Source of the DNA: Rostratula benghalensis
Lineage: Eukaryota > Chordata > Aves > Charadriiformes > Rostratulidae
Direction: 5' to 3'
Length of the DNA stretch: 64,000 bases
Assembly (NCBI GenBank): GCA_013399305.1
Contig: VXAI01000004.1
Span: 1,217,768 to 1,281,767 of the forward strand
Part shown: positions 24,818 through 36,852 of the stretch, one piece after another
Numbering within the stretch: position 1 is the first letter of the stretch
How the letters are laid out: each line of letters starts with the position of its first letter
Notes under the pieces: generated by a model
The model's input: the letters and a program-made list of their open reading frames with translations, nothing else
The model's database searches: none
What the model was told of the DNA's origin: nothing
Program-made: the position numbers and the translations under genes

Positions 24818-25579
24818 TTAATTTTCAGTTTCTTTGAACATTTTGCTAAGCTGTCCAACTAGTGCTACAAGCTCAGGGTTTCCCCCAAGAGATTCAATTT
24901 GTTTATAGGCTTCAGATTCAAGCTCTTTCAATGTATTCCGAGTGTACTCAAAGGAGCCCACATTTTCCAGGTAATGTACACAGTATTTTTTTATATCTAT
25001 GTTTTCTGTCCTTTGACGTAAAATGTTTTGCACCTGAGTACTTTCAGGTCTCGACCAAATTGCATGAATGGTTGGGAACGAGAACTTGCCCTCAGTTAAG
25101 TCTTCACAAAAACTCTTGTTTTCACTATATTCTTTGGAGTGCAAGTTGGCATAGTCATCTCTTATTTGGAAGAAGAGGCCAAGCGTGTTAAGGAGTGGCT
25201 TTAAGTCTTTTGTATAGTTTGAGAACAGTTGCATGAGGCCTACAGCTAATCCAAAGAGACCACCTGTCTTTTGCAGTACCATCGCTTTATATTCAGCTTC
25301 CGTAGGACAAGTGTAAGTATCCCTCCAGTAAATATCCAAGCCTTGACCTTTATGGAGTTCCAGAAGTTGACGGGTAAAAACTTTAACAGCATCTGGGTGA
25401 TCAAGGGTTAAAACCTTCTCTAAACCAAGGAAATACACATAATTAGCACAGTTGATTACAGATGGAATTCCATAGATACTGTGTGCCACTGGAAAGCCCC
25501 GTCGTAGCTTTGAGTTATCTTCAATATCATCACACACACACACACCATTGTGCAACATCTCTGTCACTTCAATGATAAC
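24818..25579 (-). CDS. GGPS1: GGPS1 last coding exon, catalytic domain
   Basis: The exon begins after TACTAG with VIIEVTEMLHN and ends with TAA at 24820-24818. It holds both Asp-rich motifs and the C-terminal helices, ending LSKMFKETEN. Of 12 grid slots inside the exon only slot 117 (25532-25545) is filled. The reading frame and length are preserved there, showing replacement and not insertion. Confidence 0.97.
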   Translation of the reverse strand, partial: VIIEVTEMLHNGVCVCDDIEDNSKLRRGFPVAHSIYGIPSVINCANYVYFLGLEKVLTLDHPDAVKVFTRQLLELHKGQGLDIYWRDTYTCPTEAEYKAMVLQKTGGLFGLAVGLMQLFSNYTKDLKPLLNTLGLFFQIRDDYANLHSKEYSENKSFCEDLTEGKFSFPTIHAIWSRPESTQVQNILRQRTENIDIKKYCVHYLENVGSFEYTRNTLKELESEAYKQIESLGGNPELVALVGQLSKMFKETEN

Positions 25580-28500
25580 CTAGTACAAGAAGAGAAAATT
25601 ATTAAGTTCGCCACTGTAATTTAACCTCCAGTTTTGCAAGACTATTTAAAATAGATAAGGTTTTAAATAATTATAATTTCTATCACTTAAGTTCCCCTTT
25701 AGACCACTTGCTTTTACTATTAATACAGCTTTATGATTCTCTTCATCAGCTAGATTTGCTGTAACTCCTGGATTAACACACACACACACTGTTTTTTGTG
25801 CAATGTTTTCAGATTCAAAGTGAATTTACACCCTGAAGTGCTTCCACTTGTATGCTCCTCTTCATTGATACTACAGTTCTAGAATATGCCTTTGTCTACA
25901 CACACACACACAATTGTTATTAGAAACAGGACTAGAAGAAAAGCAACACAATGTTGTGACAAGTTTAGGTTCACTAACCTGTGACGTCTTAAAGTCAGTT
26001 CTTGAGAGTGTCAAGTGTCATCCAAGAACACATTTGTCTTGTAAACATTGTTTTGATAAGTGGAGAGAGCTCACCTTTCTTTCCCCGCACCTTGCATAGT
26101 TATCTCCAGTACTGAGCTTTTAAAGGACAGACTGTTCTCTCCGAATCATCATTTGGAAAATTCTTGGCAGAAAGGCAACAGCTACAACTTACTTTGGGAA
26201 GCACACACACACACACCTACTTGTTACTTGGTAGATCAATATCATACATCACCCGAGGTACGCACACACACACACACACATCAATCTTGTAGCTGACTAC
26301 ATTTACCTAAAAGTGAGCCTTAACAATTCCAAAGCAGGACAGTTCAACAAGAAATGAAGTGGTTTAATACTAACACTGTTTTTATCACACAGCTGCTATG
26401 CAAGGAACAGGCATATTCAGCACCTGCTTAAGTGGAAATAAATTTAAGGCTGCAAGACTGCACGCTGTATGAACTCCTGCAAAACACATCTGATTAAGAT
26501 ATGATTTTAAAGCTAATGAACCAATTACATTTGCTAGCTACAAACACTGCATTTAGTCAACATTCATCAATAATTGCTTTTAAAAAAATACTAAGGCCAA
26601 TGTCAAATAGTGGCAAGTACCTAGTACAGTCCTATTTGGTGGGTGCTATAGGAAAAAGAGAGACTTTGCTGCACACATTTGCTTGAGCAGACACACACAC
26701 ACACTTCAGTGACCACTATCCCAAAGATTAAAACCCAAAACCCAGCAATCGAATTGTTTGGCCAAGACTGCAAGAACAACCTAATTATGAAGCACTAATG
26801 ACTCATCTACCAGTTAGAAGTGAGCCCTACTTCAACCTGGGAAGATATGTTGTTGCCCATTAGTTTTAAATCAACACACACACACACGATTAAAAGCAAC
26901 TTTGCTTACCTATTTGTCTGAATATTCTTTCAAGACACACACACACACCTCAGTCTCAGTACTATCAGTAAAGTTTCCTAAGATTCTGTGAATTCACACA
27001 CACACACACTACTAGCATTTCTCTTGCTAATCTGTTCCATATCACTGTCAGTTTCATGAACTTCTGTAGCTTCTAGACATTTAAGGTTTAATTCAAATAA
27101 TGCTTTATAACTGTGTGACACACACACACACCTGTGAATTTAAGAAGTGTGTCAAAAATGCTTAACATTGAAAGTGAGGAGAAAAAAAAATTCAAATGGC
27201 AGAAAAAGCTTATTTTAGAAGACATCAGGAGATAGTCTGAACACACACACACACTGCTCTTTATAACAAAGGCTGAAGACCCAGTACAGAGTGTTACAGT
27301 TACACACACACACACCCTATCTAATCAGAGGCTGCTGCACTATCACTCCAGCACACAGTGCAACACACACACACACCCCCTACTGTCACTGTTGCTCAGC
27401 AAAAGGGCAAGAGTCAGACTGCAACACACACACACACAATTAGAGATAATGGAAGAGTTTATCATGGAAGTGGTTTAGCACAGGACACACACACACACGA
27501 AGCTGCACAGTCTACAGCCTCAGATGTTCAAAACTCACCAAGGCCACACACACACACACGTAGCTACAGAGCAAGCCCTGCTTCTCATTAGGGAATAAGG
27601 ACTATAGACTGTGTAAGACCACCACAGTTTTAAGCCCAGAACTTGAAGTGGTTTATAAAGTAGATTTACACACACACACACACATTCCTGTATCAAAAGC
27701 ATAAGATTTTTTCAACCACTACATGTGTACACACACACACACAAATCTCTAGCTTTTTTCACAAGTCATTGAAAGCTCAGTGTTAATAAACACACACACA
27801 CACTGTGTAACAATGGTATCTGCTTAGCTACAACTTAAAAGGTTGAGCACACTTGGAAAGAAGTAACTATTGTACATAAAAGAAGTCACAGAAGCCATTT
27901 TTTTAGTGTTACATCACAGTCAAAGCTTTGCACTAAAGTTGCTTTCCTGAAAGTTTACTTTGATGTGTTCAGACACACACACACACAAGATTTCTGAGCA
28001 TTTATGCTATGTAAAAGTCATCTGTTATGGTAGCCTTGAAAGAAAGGTAACAGCCCTCTAAAAATAATTAGCCAGTACCTGTATTTTGTCTTCTGGAACA
28101 TTCAGCCAGTGATTAAAGGCCTGTGACAGTTTGGTTCTCACTTGTTTACCTACAATAAAAATATTATAGGCATTTACAGAAAGACAAAACAAAACCATAA
28201 AGTTCATTATTAGGGACTTCATTACTGTTTCTCTTAACAACTATAGCTGGTTTGAGACCCATAATTTGGTGATCAATACACACACACACACATATTCTAG
28301 TAAGCCTGTAGAGCTTGTTTCCTCATTGTATACACATCACAATGATCAGCAGCTTCAGTTTTAAACATTTCACAGTAATATGCAAAGCACATATTTACAG
28401 GTTACTGCATCTGGTTTTGGCAGTTTAATTATTAAGTGATCCCAAACATGTTAGTAACCTACACACACACACACAATACTTCCAAAAGCAAGTCCTAGTT

Positions 28501-31500
28501 TGCCAGGCATGTGCCTGTAATGGATTAAGAAGTTTGAAACATGATTCATTATTAGCTGAAGATATGACTATTTGTTGAATATCTATTTCTCTGCATTTTT
28601 AGGTATTTCTCCTGTAGCATTGATACTGTAAATTTGTAAAACAACACACACACACACGACATACTTACTAAATAACTCTAAATGAAAATCTGAACAGAAC
28701 ATTCACACACACACACACCATGAATTCAGCCATTTGTCTTATACCTACAAAGTCTACTTAATAACACACACACACACACTTTAGCTAAATCTGATTTGGT
28801 GGAGCCAAGCAGAAACCCCATTTCACACACACACACACACAGATCAAAAGTCCAAGTTTAGTACTAAAATAAACTTTACTATTCAATCTGATATATTTTA
28901 CATGATGGAGTTAATTTTAAAGAAGTTAACCTATGTGCCTATAAATTGTTGATGCCAGCTTTAATAAATTGCCAGGAGTCACGTAGAAATTTATTCAGTG
29001 TCTACTGATGATCAATATGAAATAAAGTTCTCTCATATCCACACCAAGACAATGGTGCTCTGAACTTTGACAAGCTCAGCTATGTCTAAGATCTTCAAAT
29101 AACTGCAAGACCAGTTTAGACAAATGTCTCTGCATATGTAGCTCACATCAACAAGGTCTTCAGAAAACGTTTTAAATAAACTTCAAAGTAGTGCAACCTA
29201 GACTGTGGGTTCCGTATTACTCACCTTGAGATCTGCTGAGAGACATAACTTAAACACACACACACACTAGTCCTCATGGTGATGATGCCATCTTGCCCAT
29301 AGCACTGAAGAAATTTCAACATTTGAATCTCTCCCTAAGGCTTCTCTATTGCTGTGTGACCAGCACAGAGAACAGACACACACACACACGTAGATTCACT
29401 TGCAGATGCCCTGGAGAAATTGGACTGAGGATTTTTCCTTTTCTAATTAAATCACCACCAGTTGAGGGATAGCTTTGCGGTTTGGGTTCTGTAGCAAAGG
29501 TGATAGCCTCCCTCCCTGGCTCAATAGGCTTCAATGTTTGTCTCAGTTCTCAGATTTCCACTGCTTCCCATCACCACTATCTTCTGGTTTTCATTAGAAG
29601 ACTAATGAAAAAGCACTTCTCTCCCCCCAGCAGTTCTGTCCCATGGCTGTGTCCTGTATGAAAGGGCACTCTTACCTGGATATACACTCTCATGGGCTTG
29701 TGGTCTCCATTTTTGTTTTCTGTGCTCAGTTTTAAACACTAATAGCTTTCTGTAGGAGGGAGGGATTGTTTTTGTCTCTCAAACAGCAGAACAGGTATTT
29801 TAACACACACACACACGGCCTGCTGTCTAACAGGAAACTACATAAGTGGTTCTAAACTATTTTTTTAAAGCCTATTTAAATGAATAATTTGATGACTTAA
29901 AAGTTCCTTATATTAATACAGGTAACACACACACACACTTAAATACCAAATTAGAATATTACCCAAGAGTTTAAAAACCCTCTCAACACACACACACACT
30001 ACCACTAGTTCAAGTTAGGCTTGCTTCTGACAACATCTCCTGCACATAGTAAGGATCCAAAACACTTCAAACACTCAGACTTCCCCTCTTTTCCCCTTGT
30101 GGTTACATCAGATTTTGGCCAGATTGGTTCCCGGATCTGACTTACTACACACTTGTGACCCCCAGTACACACACACACACACTCAAGAGGCCCTGCATTA
30201 GAGGTTCAATATTTTATTTTAAAATAATTGCATGAGTTAACTGAGGGGAAAGTCTGCTCAAAATTATTGACAGTAACTCTTACCAAGATCTGCCAAACTG
30301 TAGGGCTTGTCAGTAAAGTAATAACAAATATTTCAGTACATCCATAAAGAAAGCTACACATAGATAACATCACATTAAGGAAGTATACCTTATCTACAGC
30401 TGTTTATTCAGTTCAAAATTACATTGATACAGATAACACCTAACTTTTTTTTTTTCACACTAGGCAGCTAATTCTGTTTTTCCAAATGTTTACTAGAAAG
30501 TGTTCTTATAGAATGCTGAATGTTCAGCAACAGGTGTTATTTTATCATGAGGAACAACTACTAGCATATACTTTAAATGCATTATTAACATGCACAATGG
30601 ATATAGCCACTTCAGCTCCTAAGTACAGACAGCATTTGAATTGTTAGACTTGTCTACCTTGACTAACAAGGTTGTTTAGACATTGACTATTCAAGGAAAA
30701 AACACCACTTGCATAGTGAAGCATTCATCTTTTCTTTTGCTTGTGAGAGCCCCTTTATACGCAATAATATTGTTACATAAATGCTGTTTTATTTTTATCA
30801 TGCTATTTTATCTGTTCTGAAGTCAATGGTACCTGGTCTGTGTGATATTACAGCAATTAACTGTATCTGTTTTATACCTACAGCCATGCTATGATGACAA
30901 AAAAGTAAAATAAAACCCTTCTAATAATGGTCTCACAAGCCTAGATGCAGAAGTTTGTTTCTTGCCACACTTCTCCCTAAACTAGACAACAATCCAGAGA
31001 CACTAGGACAAAATTAAAAAGAGTAAACTTAACACTGGTAGAATTATCCCGTTTCTTCACTGTCACATGTCACTGCTCTGTTAATTATTGTAAAACTGGA
31101 GAATAGAGGAAATTAGAAGCTGTACCTACTTTATAGAGCTATAAACACACACACACACGCATCAAGCTTTTATCAGTTATGCTAAATACACTCAGTTTAA
31201 TCTGCACACACACACACACTTACCCAAGTCAAACAGCAACCATGGAAAGCTGTTCTCCTGACTAATGCTGGATAGAAAAGGTGAGGGAACAAATAAGTAA
31301 ATCAGGCTATAAACAGATTTACTCTGAAGAAATTCCTTCTATGGGTAAGAATGTAAAACCTTTATCATTGAAACAAAGATCAAATTAGATTAAAGATGTT
31401 GTACTGAAGACAATTCCTCCGCACCTCTTCAGGTGAGCAGCTTACCCTGACTTACTCTATAAACACACCTATTCTTGTGACAGGGTACAGATCCCAAATC

Positions 31501-34500
31501 CACACACCCCCAGCTCCGGACAGGCTCCTGATTAGTATTTCTTCACTCCTGCTGCATTAAAGTGACCACAGACTATGCCCTTAGGGCAGCACCCCACTTA
31601 CACTGAGGGTACATAAGCAGGTTACAACAACGTGGGAAAGAGCAGTGGGACTGTTAACCTAGCCCTCATTACCATCTCTCTGAGTTAATAAACACACACA
31701 CACACACGAAATCTGTCTGCTTTTTGCTAGGCTAGCTTTCTGCCAGCTTTATGTACTGAGTCAGCTTACGAAGTGGGTCTGCCAGAGTTAGTACAGGGTA
31801 AGCAGCAGATGCTGAGAGTCAGGGGAAAGGGGCACTGCTCTCCTGGAGGAAGCAAGCTGCTATAATACCCCAGCTATGCTGTACTCTTTCATGTTTAGGT
31901 CTGACCTCTGGTGGATTAGTGTTAAATGGATAAATTCACACACACACACACCCCACACAGCTACAACAACACTGCAGCCAGCATAAGCAGCAGGAAGAAC
32001 ACACACACACACCTACACACTTTTAAACCTGAGCAGCCACTTGTGACAGACTAAGGCCAACACACACACACACAGTTTAACCCCCTTGTTCAAAAGAGTT
32101 AACTAGTCCAGGGTTATGATCCTAATTTTTACCTTGTTCCTTCTTCTCAAGATCCTGAACACCACCATCCCATGGTCGCTGCCACCAAGCCTAGCCCCAG
32201 TCCTCACACCCTAACCAATTCTTCTTCATTTTTAACTGTGAGACACACACACACACCTTCCTTCATCAGCTCCTTGATTATCTGTGTTAGCAAGCAGTCA
32301 TCAGCACAACCCAGAAAACTCCTGGGTAGCCTGTTACCTGCCAAGTTGCTTCTTCTACCGGATACTGAGGTAGCTGTGAGGACTAGGGCCTATAAATGAG
32401 TCATTTTCCAGTTGTCTGAAGGCCTACACACACACACACTGCTCAGGTGGTCTGTAGCAAACACTCACTGTAGTGTCACCCCTATTGATCTGGCCTCTAA
32501 TCTTCATGCATAAAATCTCAATAGGCCTATCTGGCTGAAGGCAGAGCTCCCTACAGTTCAGCTGCTCTTTCACATAAAAGGCAGCTCCCACTCCTTGCTA
32601 TCCCAGACTGCATCCCCAGCCAGTCCATATCCACTCATTGCAGCACTCCAGGTATGTGAGCTATCCCCCACCAGATACCCAAATAAAATTGCAGCCCTGC
32701 AATTACATGCAGAACTCTAACTCCTCCTAATTACTCACCATACTGTATGCATTTGTGTAGAGGCAATTCAGAGAGGAATTCAGTCCTTCAAATTCCCCAG
32801 AAGGAGTACGAGTTTCCCCCCAAGACACTGTCCTGTTCATACTTTGTTTGAGACACACACACACACATGGGCTGTTGTCAGCTCTGCTCCATTGATTACA
32901 AGGTGTCTCTTAGTCACACCAGTCTATATACTTTGTTTGCAAGTTCACCATTTCCTTACTTGGCTGTGGGGTAGTCATTCCCCTCTATTGTAATTGATAG
33001 CTTAAGTCCCTTCTCGCCAAGTTGCTCAGTCTGTTGGCAGAGACACTTTTGCCCTGACCTGGGTAGGTGGATACTATCTCCTGATAGTAGTCCTTGACAC
33101 ACACACACACGCCCATGGTCATAAACCCCAAATCTCTGCTGTCAATATCAGCTGTGCAACTAATTAGCTGTCAACAAGCAGGATCTGTCTGTTCCTTTTG
33201 ATGATGAGGGGGAGGGGGCTTAGGATCATGGAGAAAAGACATCTGGCTCCCTGTGCCCTTGGTCTCCATTCAAAAGCCAACACACACACACACATAAGCT
33301 CCAGACATCCCCTTGCTCTATTAGTGCTCAAGGGGAAGAGCTGCAGGGTTAAGTAGTCTGAAGGTGAAACACACCTTGGCAGTCCCTCCATGACATCCCT
33401 GACACACACACACACGAAGGAGCAAACCCCACTAAGACAGCAGCTCAGATGGAGGTCCCTGCCCCCTGCAGAAGTCAACGTCCCCACTACTGTCACTTGC
33501 TGCTGGTCTAATGCTGTTACATACAGAGCTTCTAGTCATGTGTCTCCTGAATTTATTTGGCAATTGCACAGGAATCTTTCTCCTGTTGCCAGAAGCCATC
33601 AACTCCCAGCCTTCATTGTTGTGAGTATTTATTTCCTAATCAGATACACACACACACACCCTTCAATATACTTGGGGGCTTTGGGCTCTTGAACCCACAA
33701 AATCTTGCTCTTTTTATTATTTCTGATGCTGTGAAGCCTGCAGACTGCCTTCTATTGCTCCTTTGCTTAGTGACACACATTTTTGTATCACTGCACACCT
33801 TTTAGGTGGCAGTGGCCTCACTTTCTTCTGACCCAGTGGGGGCCCAGGCATCCCTGCAGCTCAGAGCCTGGAGAGCTGCAGCCTCCCTTGGGAACTTGGC
33901 CCAAGTTAAGGCCTCTGATGTGCCAGGTGTGGTTGTGTCAGTGGTAGGGATCATGCCCCGTGATGCTTAACTCCTTCACCAAGCTTGTCAAATTCCACCA
34001 CCCAGCAGAAAAAGCTGAAAACAAAAATCCAGTCTTGATTGTTTAGCTTGCTAGGCAAGGCCAGTAAAGACCGCAGCCCAGACCAGTGCAATGCACATGA
34101 AAGGAAAGATGCAGAGTCATGAATGGGATCAGAACACACACACACACATAGCAAGCTGTTGACCACATCAGCTTTACTGCAACTGAAACTCCACATACAC
34201 TTTAGTGCTCCAAACCCAGCTGCTGCTATTAATTCAGCCACTCGGAGATAAAAGAACACACACACACACCCAGGTAATTTGGGACAAATCACACTGGAAT
34301 TTGTGAAAGTTAGTTCTGTTTATTGCACTTTGTTCATGAGACTAAAGGACAGAATACTAGATTAAGTAGAACATCAGTAAAAACAAGTACGGCAATGTAA
34401 TCCTACAATGAGATTTTACTAGAAAAGTTTGTTTCAGAATGTATGTTGTCACAAGTGCTAAATGTTGTTAGTGAATGAGTAAGAATTATTTACCACACTA

Positions 34501-36814
34501 GCAGTTAAAATAGCAACACAGTAAAAACCCCCTTATGCCTAGCTGTTCCTCTGTCCTAGTCCTATTGAAGTCCAAGAAATAGACAAGCATATTTTAAGTA
34601 TCACCCCCAAACCATCACCATTAGAAGTCCTATTAATGGAAAGCAGAGTAATCAACTTCTTGTAATGAGGGATTAATCCTCAGCAGTTATAAAATTTGTG
34701 TTCTTACTGTACAGACAATGTTAGCAGATGCTTCCCCCCAAAACAACCCTAATACTGTTACACAATCTCCTTTTACATAAACAAAGTTTGGGATGTACCT
34801 AAATTCATTCAAATTGTCTTAGGTTACTAAACCATTTAGAGAGTTTCTTTTTAACTAGTCTTAAAAGATAGGCAACTGGACTATTGTAGAGCCACAAATG
34901 TGCATATTTGATAGCCAGCCAAGCTTACACACACACACACTCAGAGCTCAAGCTGATCCAACATAGGAACAGCTAGGCTCCTTGTCCCCACCTTTGTGCC
35001 AGCTCACCAACAAGGCAAGAGAAGATTCATCAGGCAAGATTTTAACAGACACACACACACACATTACCTAATCATTTGGTTAGCAAGCTGAGAACTAGCA
35101 CAAGTGAAGAAGCAGGAGAATATTGCCAGAAGCATGAAGATGGTGGAAAGGAACTGCCTTTTTCAACAAGAGCTTGTTAGATTAGCTCAGGCATCTCATT
35201 TGGGCTCCACCCTAATTAAGAAAAGCTAGCAACACACACACACACCCCCACTCATCAAGCATTGGTGCTCATACTGATTCTGAGGTTTCCACAAGTAACC
35301 CACTCCTACTGATCTGCACCTGGCATAGCTGACTTTTGAGGAAAGCCACAGCAACACACACACACACAACATCCGGCTATAACTGTGAACTCTCACTGCT
35401 TCACCTGTCACTTTTACCTGCACAGTTTACAAGAAGTCATCCCTGGATATTGGTAGAGATTAATAGTGAAGTTCACCACATATATATGTGTATATATATA
35501 TAGGTATATTGAATTAGGACCCACCCTGCTGATATACAGATCTTGTTACAGGTGTGCAAAAGCCACTTAGTACTGTGCCTCTGATTCATTACGCTACCTC
35601 TCTAAACAGAGGGTCTTCTACCCCAGTCAGACATAATTTTGGTCAGGATTATTTTCCTTCATCTTTACTGTATTTTGTAACTTCCTTAACTACACCAGTG
35701 TGCAATATAAACTGGACAGAAGGCAATCCTGCACAGTGACTAAGTAGTTCAGCCACTATTTTTATGAAGTTAGTCACTTTGATATCTTGCACAGTCTTCC
35801 TTTCACCCTAGGTGTACAAGCAAAAGCCACAGCAATCTGACTATTTGGTCAAAGAGGCTTCTGAGAGGCACATCCATACAGTAGCTCTCTATCAAACTGC
35901 CTCCTGAATTCTGCTAAAATGGGCACTGTTTGAGACTGAAATCATCATCTGAATGTGTTGCTAGTGTTCCTAGTGACCTGATACCACACAAGAACTGGTT
36001 GATCCTCTGGCAAGTGAGACAATCCAGGAAGAGCCCAAATTTGCCATAAGAACGCCTGGTTCTACATATACTAGGGAGAAGAAATTATACAAAAGAAACA
36101 GGCTATTTAAAAACAACTAACAAAGCACAACCCACTGAGCCCAGTACAGCAAACAAAGAAAAAACACATTGTCAGCCCCAAGTTTCAGAACAGGATTAAG
36201 TCAGAGCAGAATTACTTACATTAGTAATTATTCTGATTTATGTAGAAGTCATTAACTAATGTAACTTTCTATAAGAAGATAATCAGGCAAAAAAGAAAGG
36301 AGTATAGGTTTTAGCTTAAGTGCATTGGGTCTGGCTGTTTTATTCATATGTTACTGCATGCGATGCAGTGGTGCCAGGTGTGGGGAGGGCACACACACAC
36401 ACACTAAGGAAAATAAATTGAATAATAACAACAACAAAGACCCACAAAGGTTTTGTTAGCAAGTACTTGCCCTTATCAGTTTTAAAACACTAGCAAGTCT
36501 GCTACTCGCTACTCAGTGGAGAGCAGAGCAATTGAAATACTGAAATAGATTCAAGTTTTTGTACCAATCTCACAAAAAATTCTACAAGAGGAAGAAAACA
36601 AGAAATATTGAAAAAAATGTTACTTTTAATTACTCTTAAATCTACAAACTAGGAATGGATAAACTTGTTTTCTTATACTTCCCAAGGCAAAAGTTGCTAC
36701 AAAAATGATTTTGATAGTTAAAGCCACCACATTACTAAGAAACTTGCCTGGTAGTTGAAGTAAATACTGGTATGGCTCTAGGATTCTTTTCGATGTTTCA
36801 TCCATCCCATCCAT
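24818..36814 (-). CDS. GGPS1: GGPS1, geranylgeranyl diphosphate synthase (three coding exons)
   Basis: This trans-prenyltransferase makes the C20 geranylgeranyl diphosphate from farnesyl and isopentenyl diphosphates for protein prenylation and other isoprenoids; it works in the cytosol as a Mg-dependent oligomer. Exons 36814-36748 (coding part), 28149-28079 and 25579-24818 join in frame to 299 codons plus stop; the human protein has 300. Visible family marks: GKQVRTKLSQAFNHWLNV near residues 23-40, first Asp-rich motif DDIED at 63-67, second DDYAN at 187-191 and the conserved QKTGGLFGLAVGLMQLF segment. Residues 58-62 read Gly-Val-Cys-Val-Cys where the family has Ala-Ser-Leu-Leu-Ile, because one (AC)7 mark overwrites 14 nt. 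The N-terminus has RILEPYQY, one Leu fewer than human. Intron 1 has a GC donor. Confidence 0.97.
25580..28078 (-). other. GGPS1 intron 2
   Basis: AT-rich intron with many (AC)7 marks: slots 145-150 are filled in a row. No repeat or exon is recognised. A run of nine A at 27182-27190 lies in the interval where the grid slips by +1. Confidence 0.8.
28079..28149 (-). CDS. GGPS1: GGPS1 coding exon 2
   Basis: The 71-nt exon has acceptor TTTTATTGTAG and donor ATACAG|GTACTG. It encodes KQVRTKLSQAFNHWLNVPED followed by KIQ, nearly identical to the mammalian protein. Grid slot 159 (28095-28108) falls inside this exon and carries normal coding sequence, so the slot is empty or was repaired. Confidence 0.96.
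32450..33200. mobile_element. Possible ancient CR1-like fragment
   Basis: Phrases such as 'cagctgctctttcacataaa' and 'cattgcagcactccaggtat' recall segments seen in decayed avian CR1 or related LINEs. The resemblance is from memory and weak. Boundaries and strand are uncertain. Confidence 0.25.
35480..35502 (+). repeat. TA-rich simple repeat
   Basis: Alternating TA with two interruptions (TATATATGTGTATATATATA), in GGPS1 intron 1. It is off the 61-nt grid and looks native. Confidence 0.8.
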
Positions 36815-36840
36815 TTCTTTATTTCATAAGAGGTAGTTCA
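36748..36840 (-). CDS. GGPS1: GGPS1 first coding exon
   Basis: Acceptor TTTCTTTAACAG at 36841-36852, then a short 5' UTR and the start ATG at 36814-36812, encoding MDGMDETSKRILEPYQYLLQ and on to Leu-Pro. A second in-frame ATG is codon 4 (36805-36803). The exon ends CCAG followed by GCAAGT: only this GC donor keeps the frame into the next exon (Pro-Gly-Lys-Gln), since the nearby GT would give a stop. Confidence 0.93.
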
Positions 36841-36852
36841 CTGTTAAAGAAA

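Larger units (their letters stand above)
28150..36747 (-). other. GGPS1 intron 1
   Basis: An 8.6-kb intron between the first two coding exons. It contains marks throughout, a TA-rich run at 35480-35502 and a stretch at about 32450-33200 that may be an old retroelement. No other exon is recognised. Confidence 0.75.
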
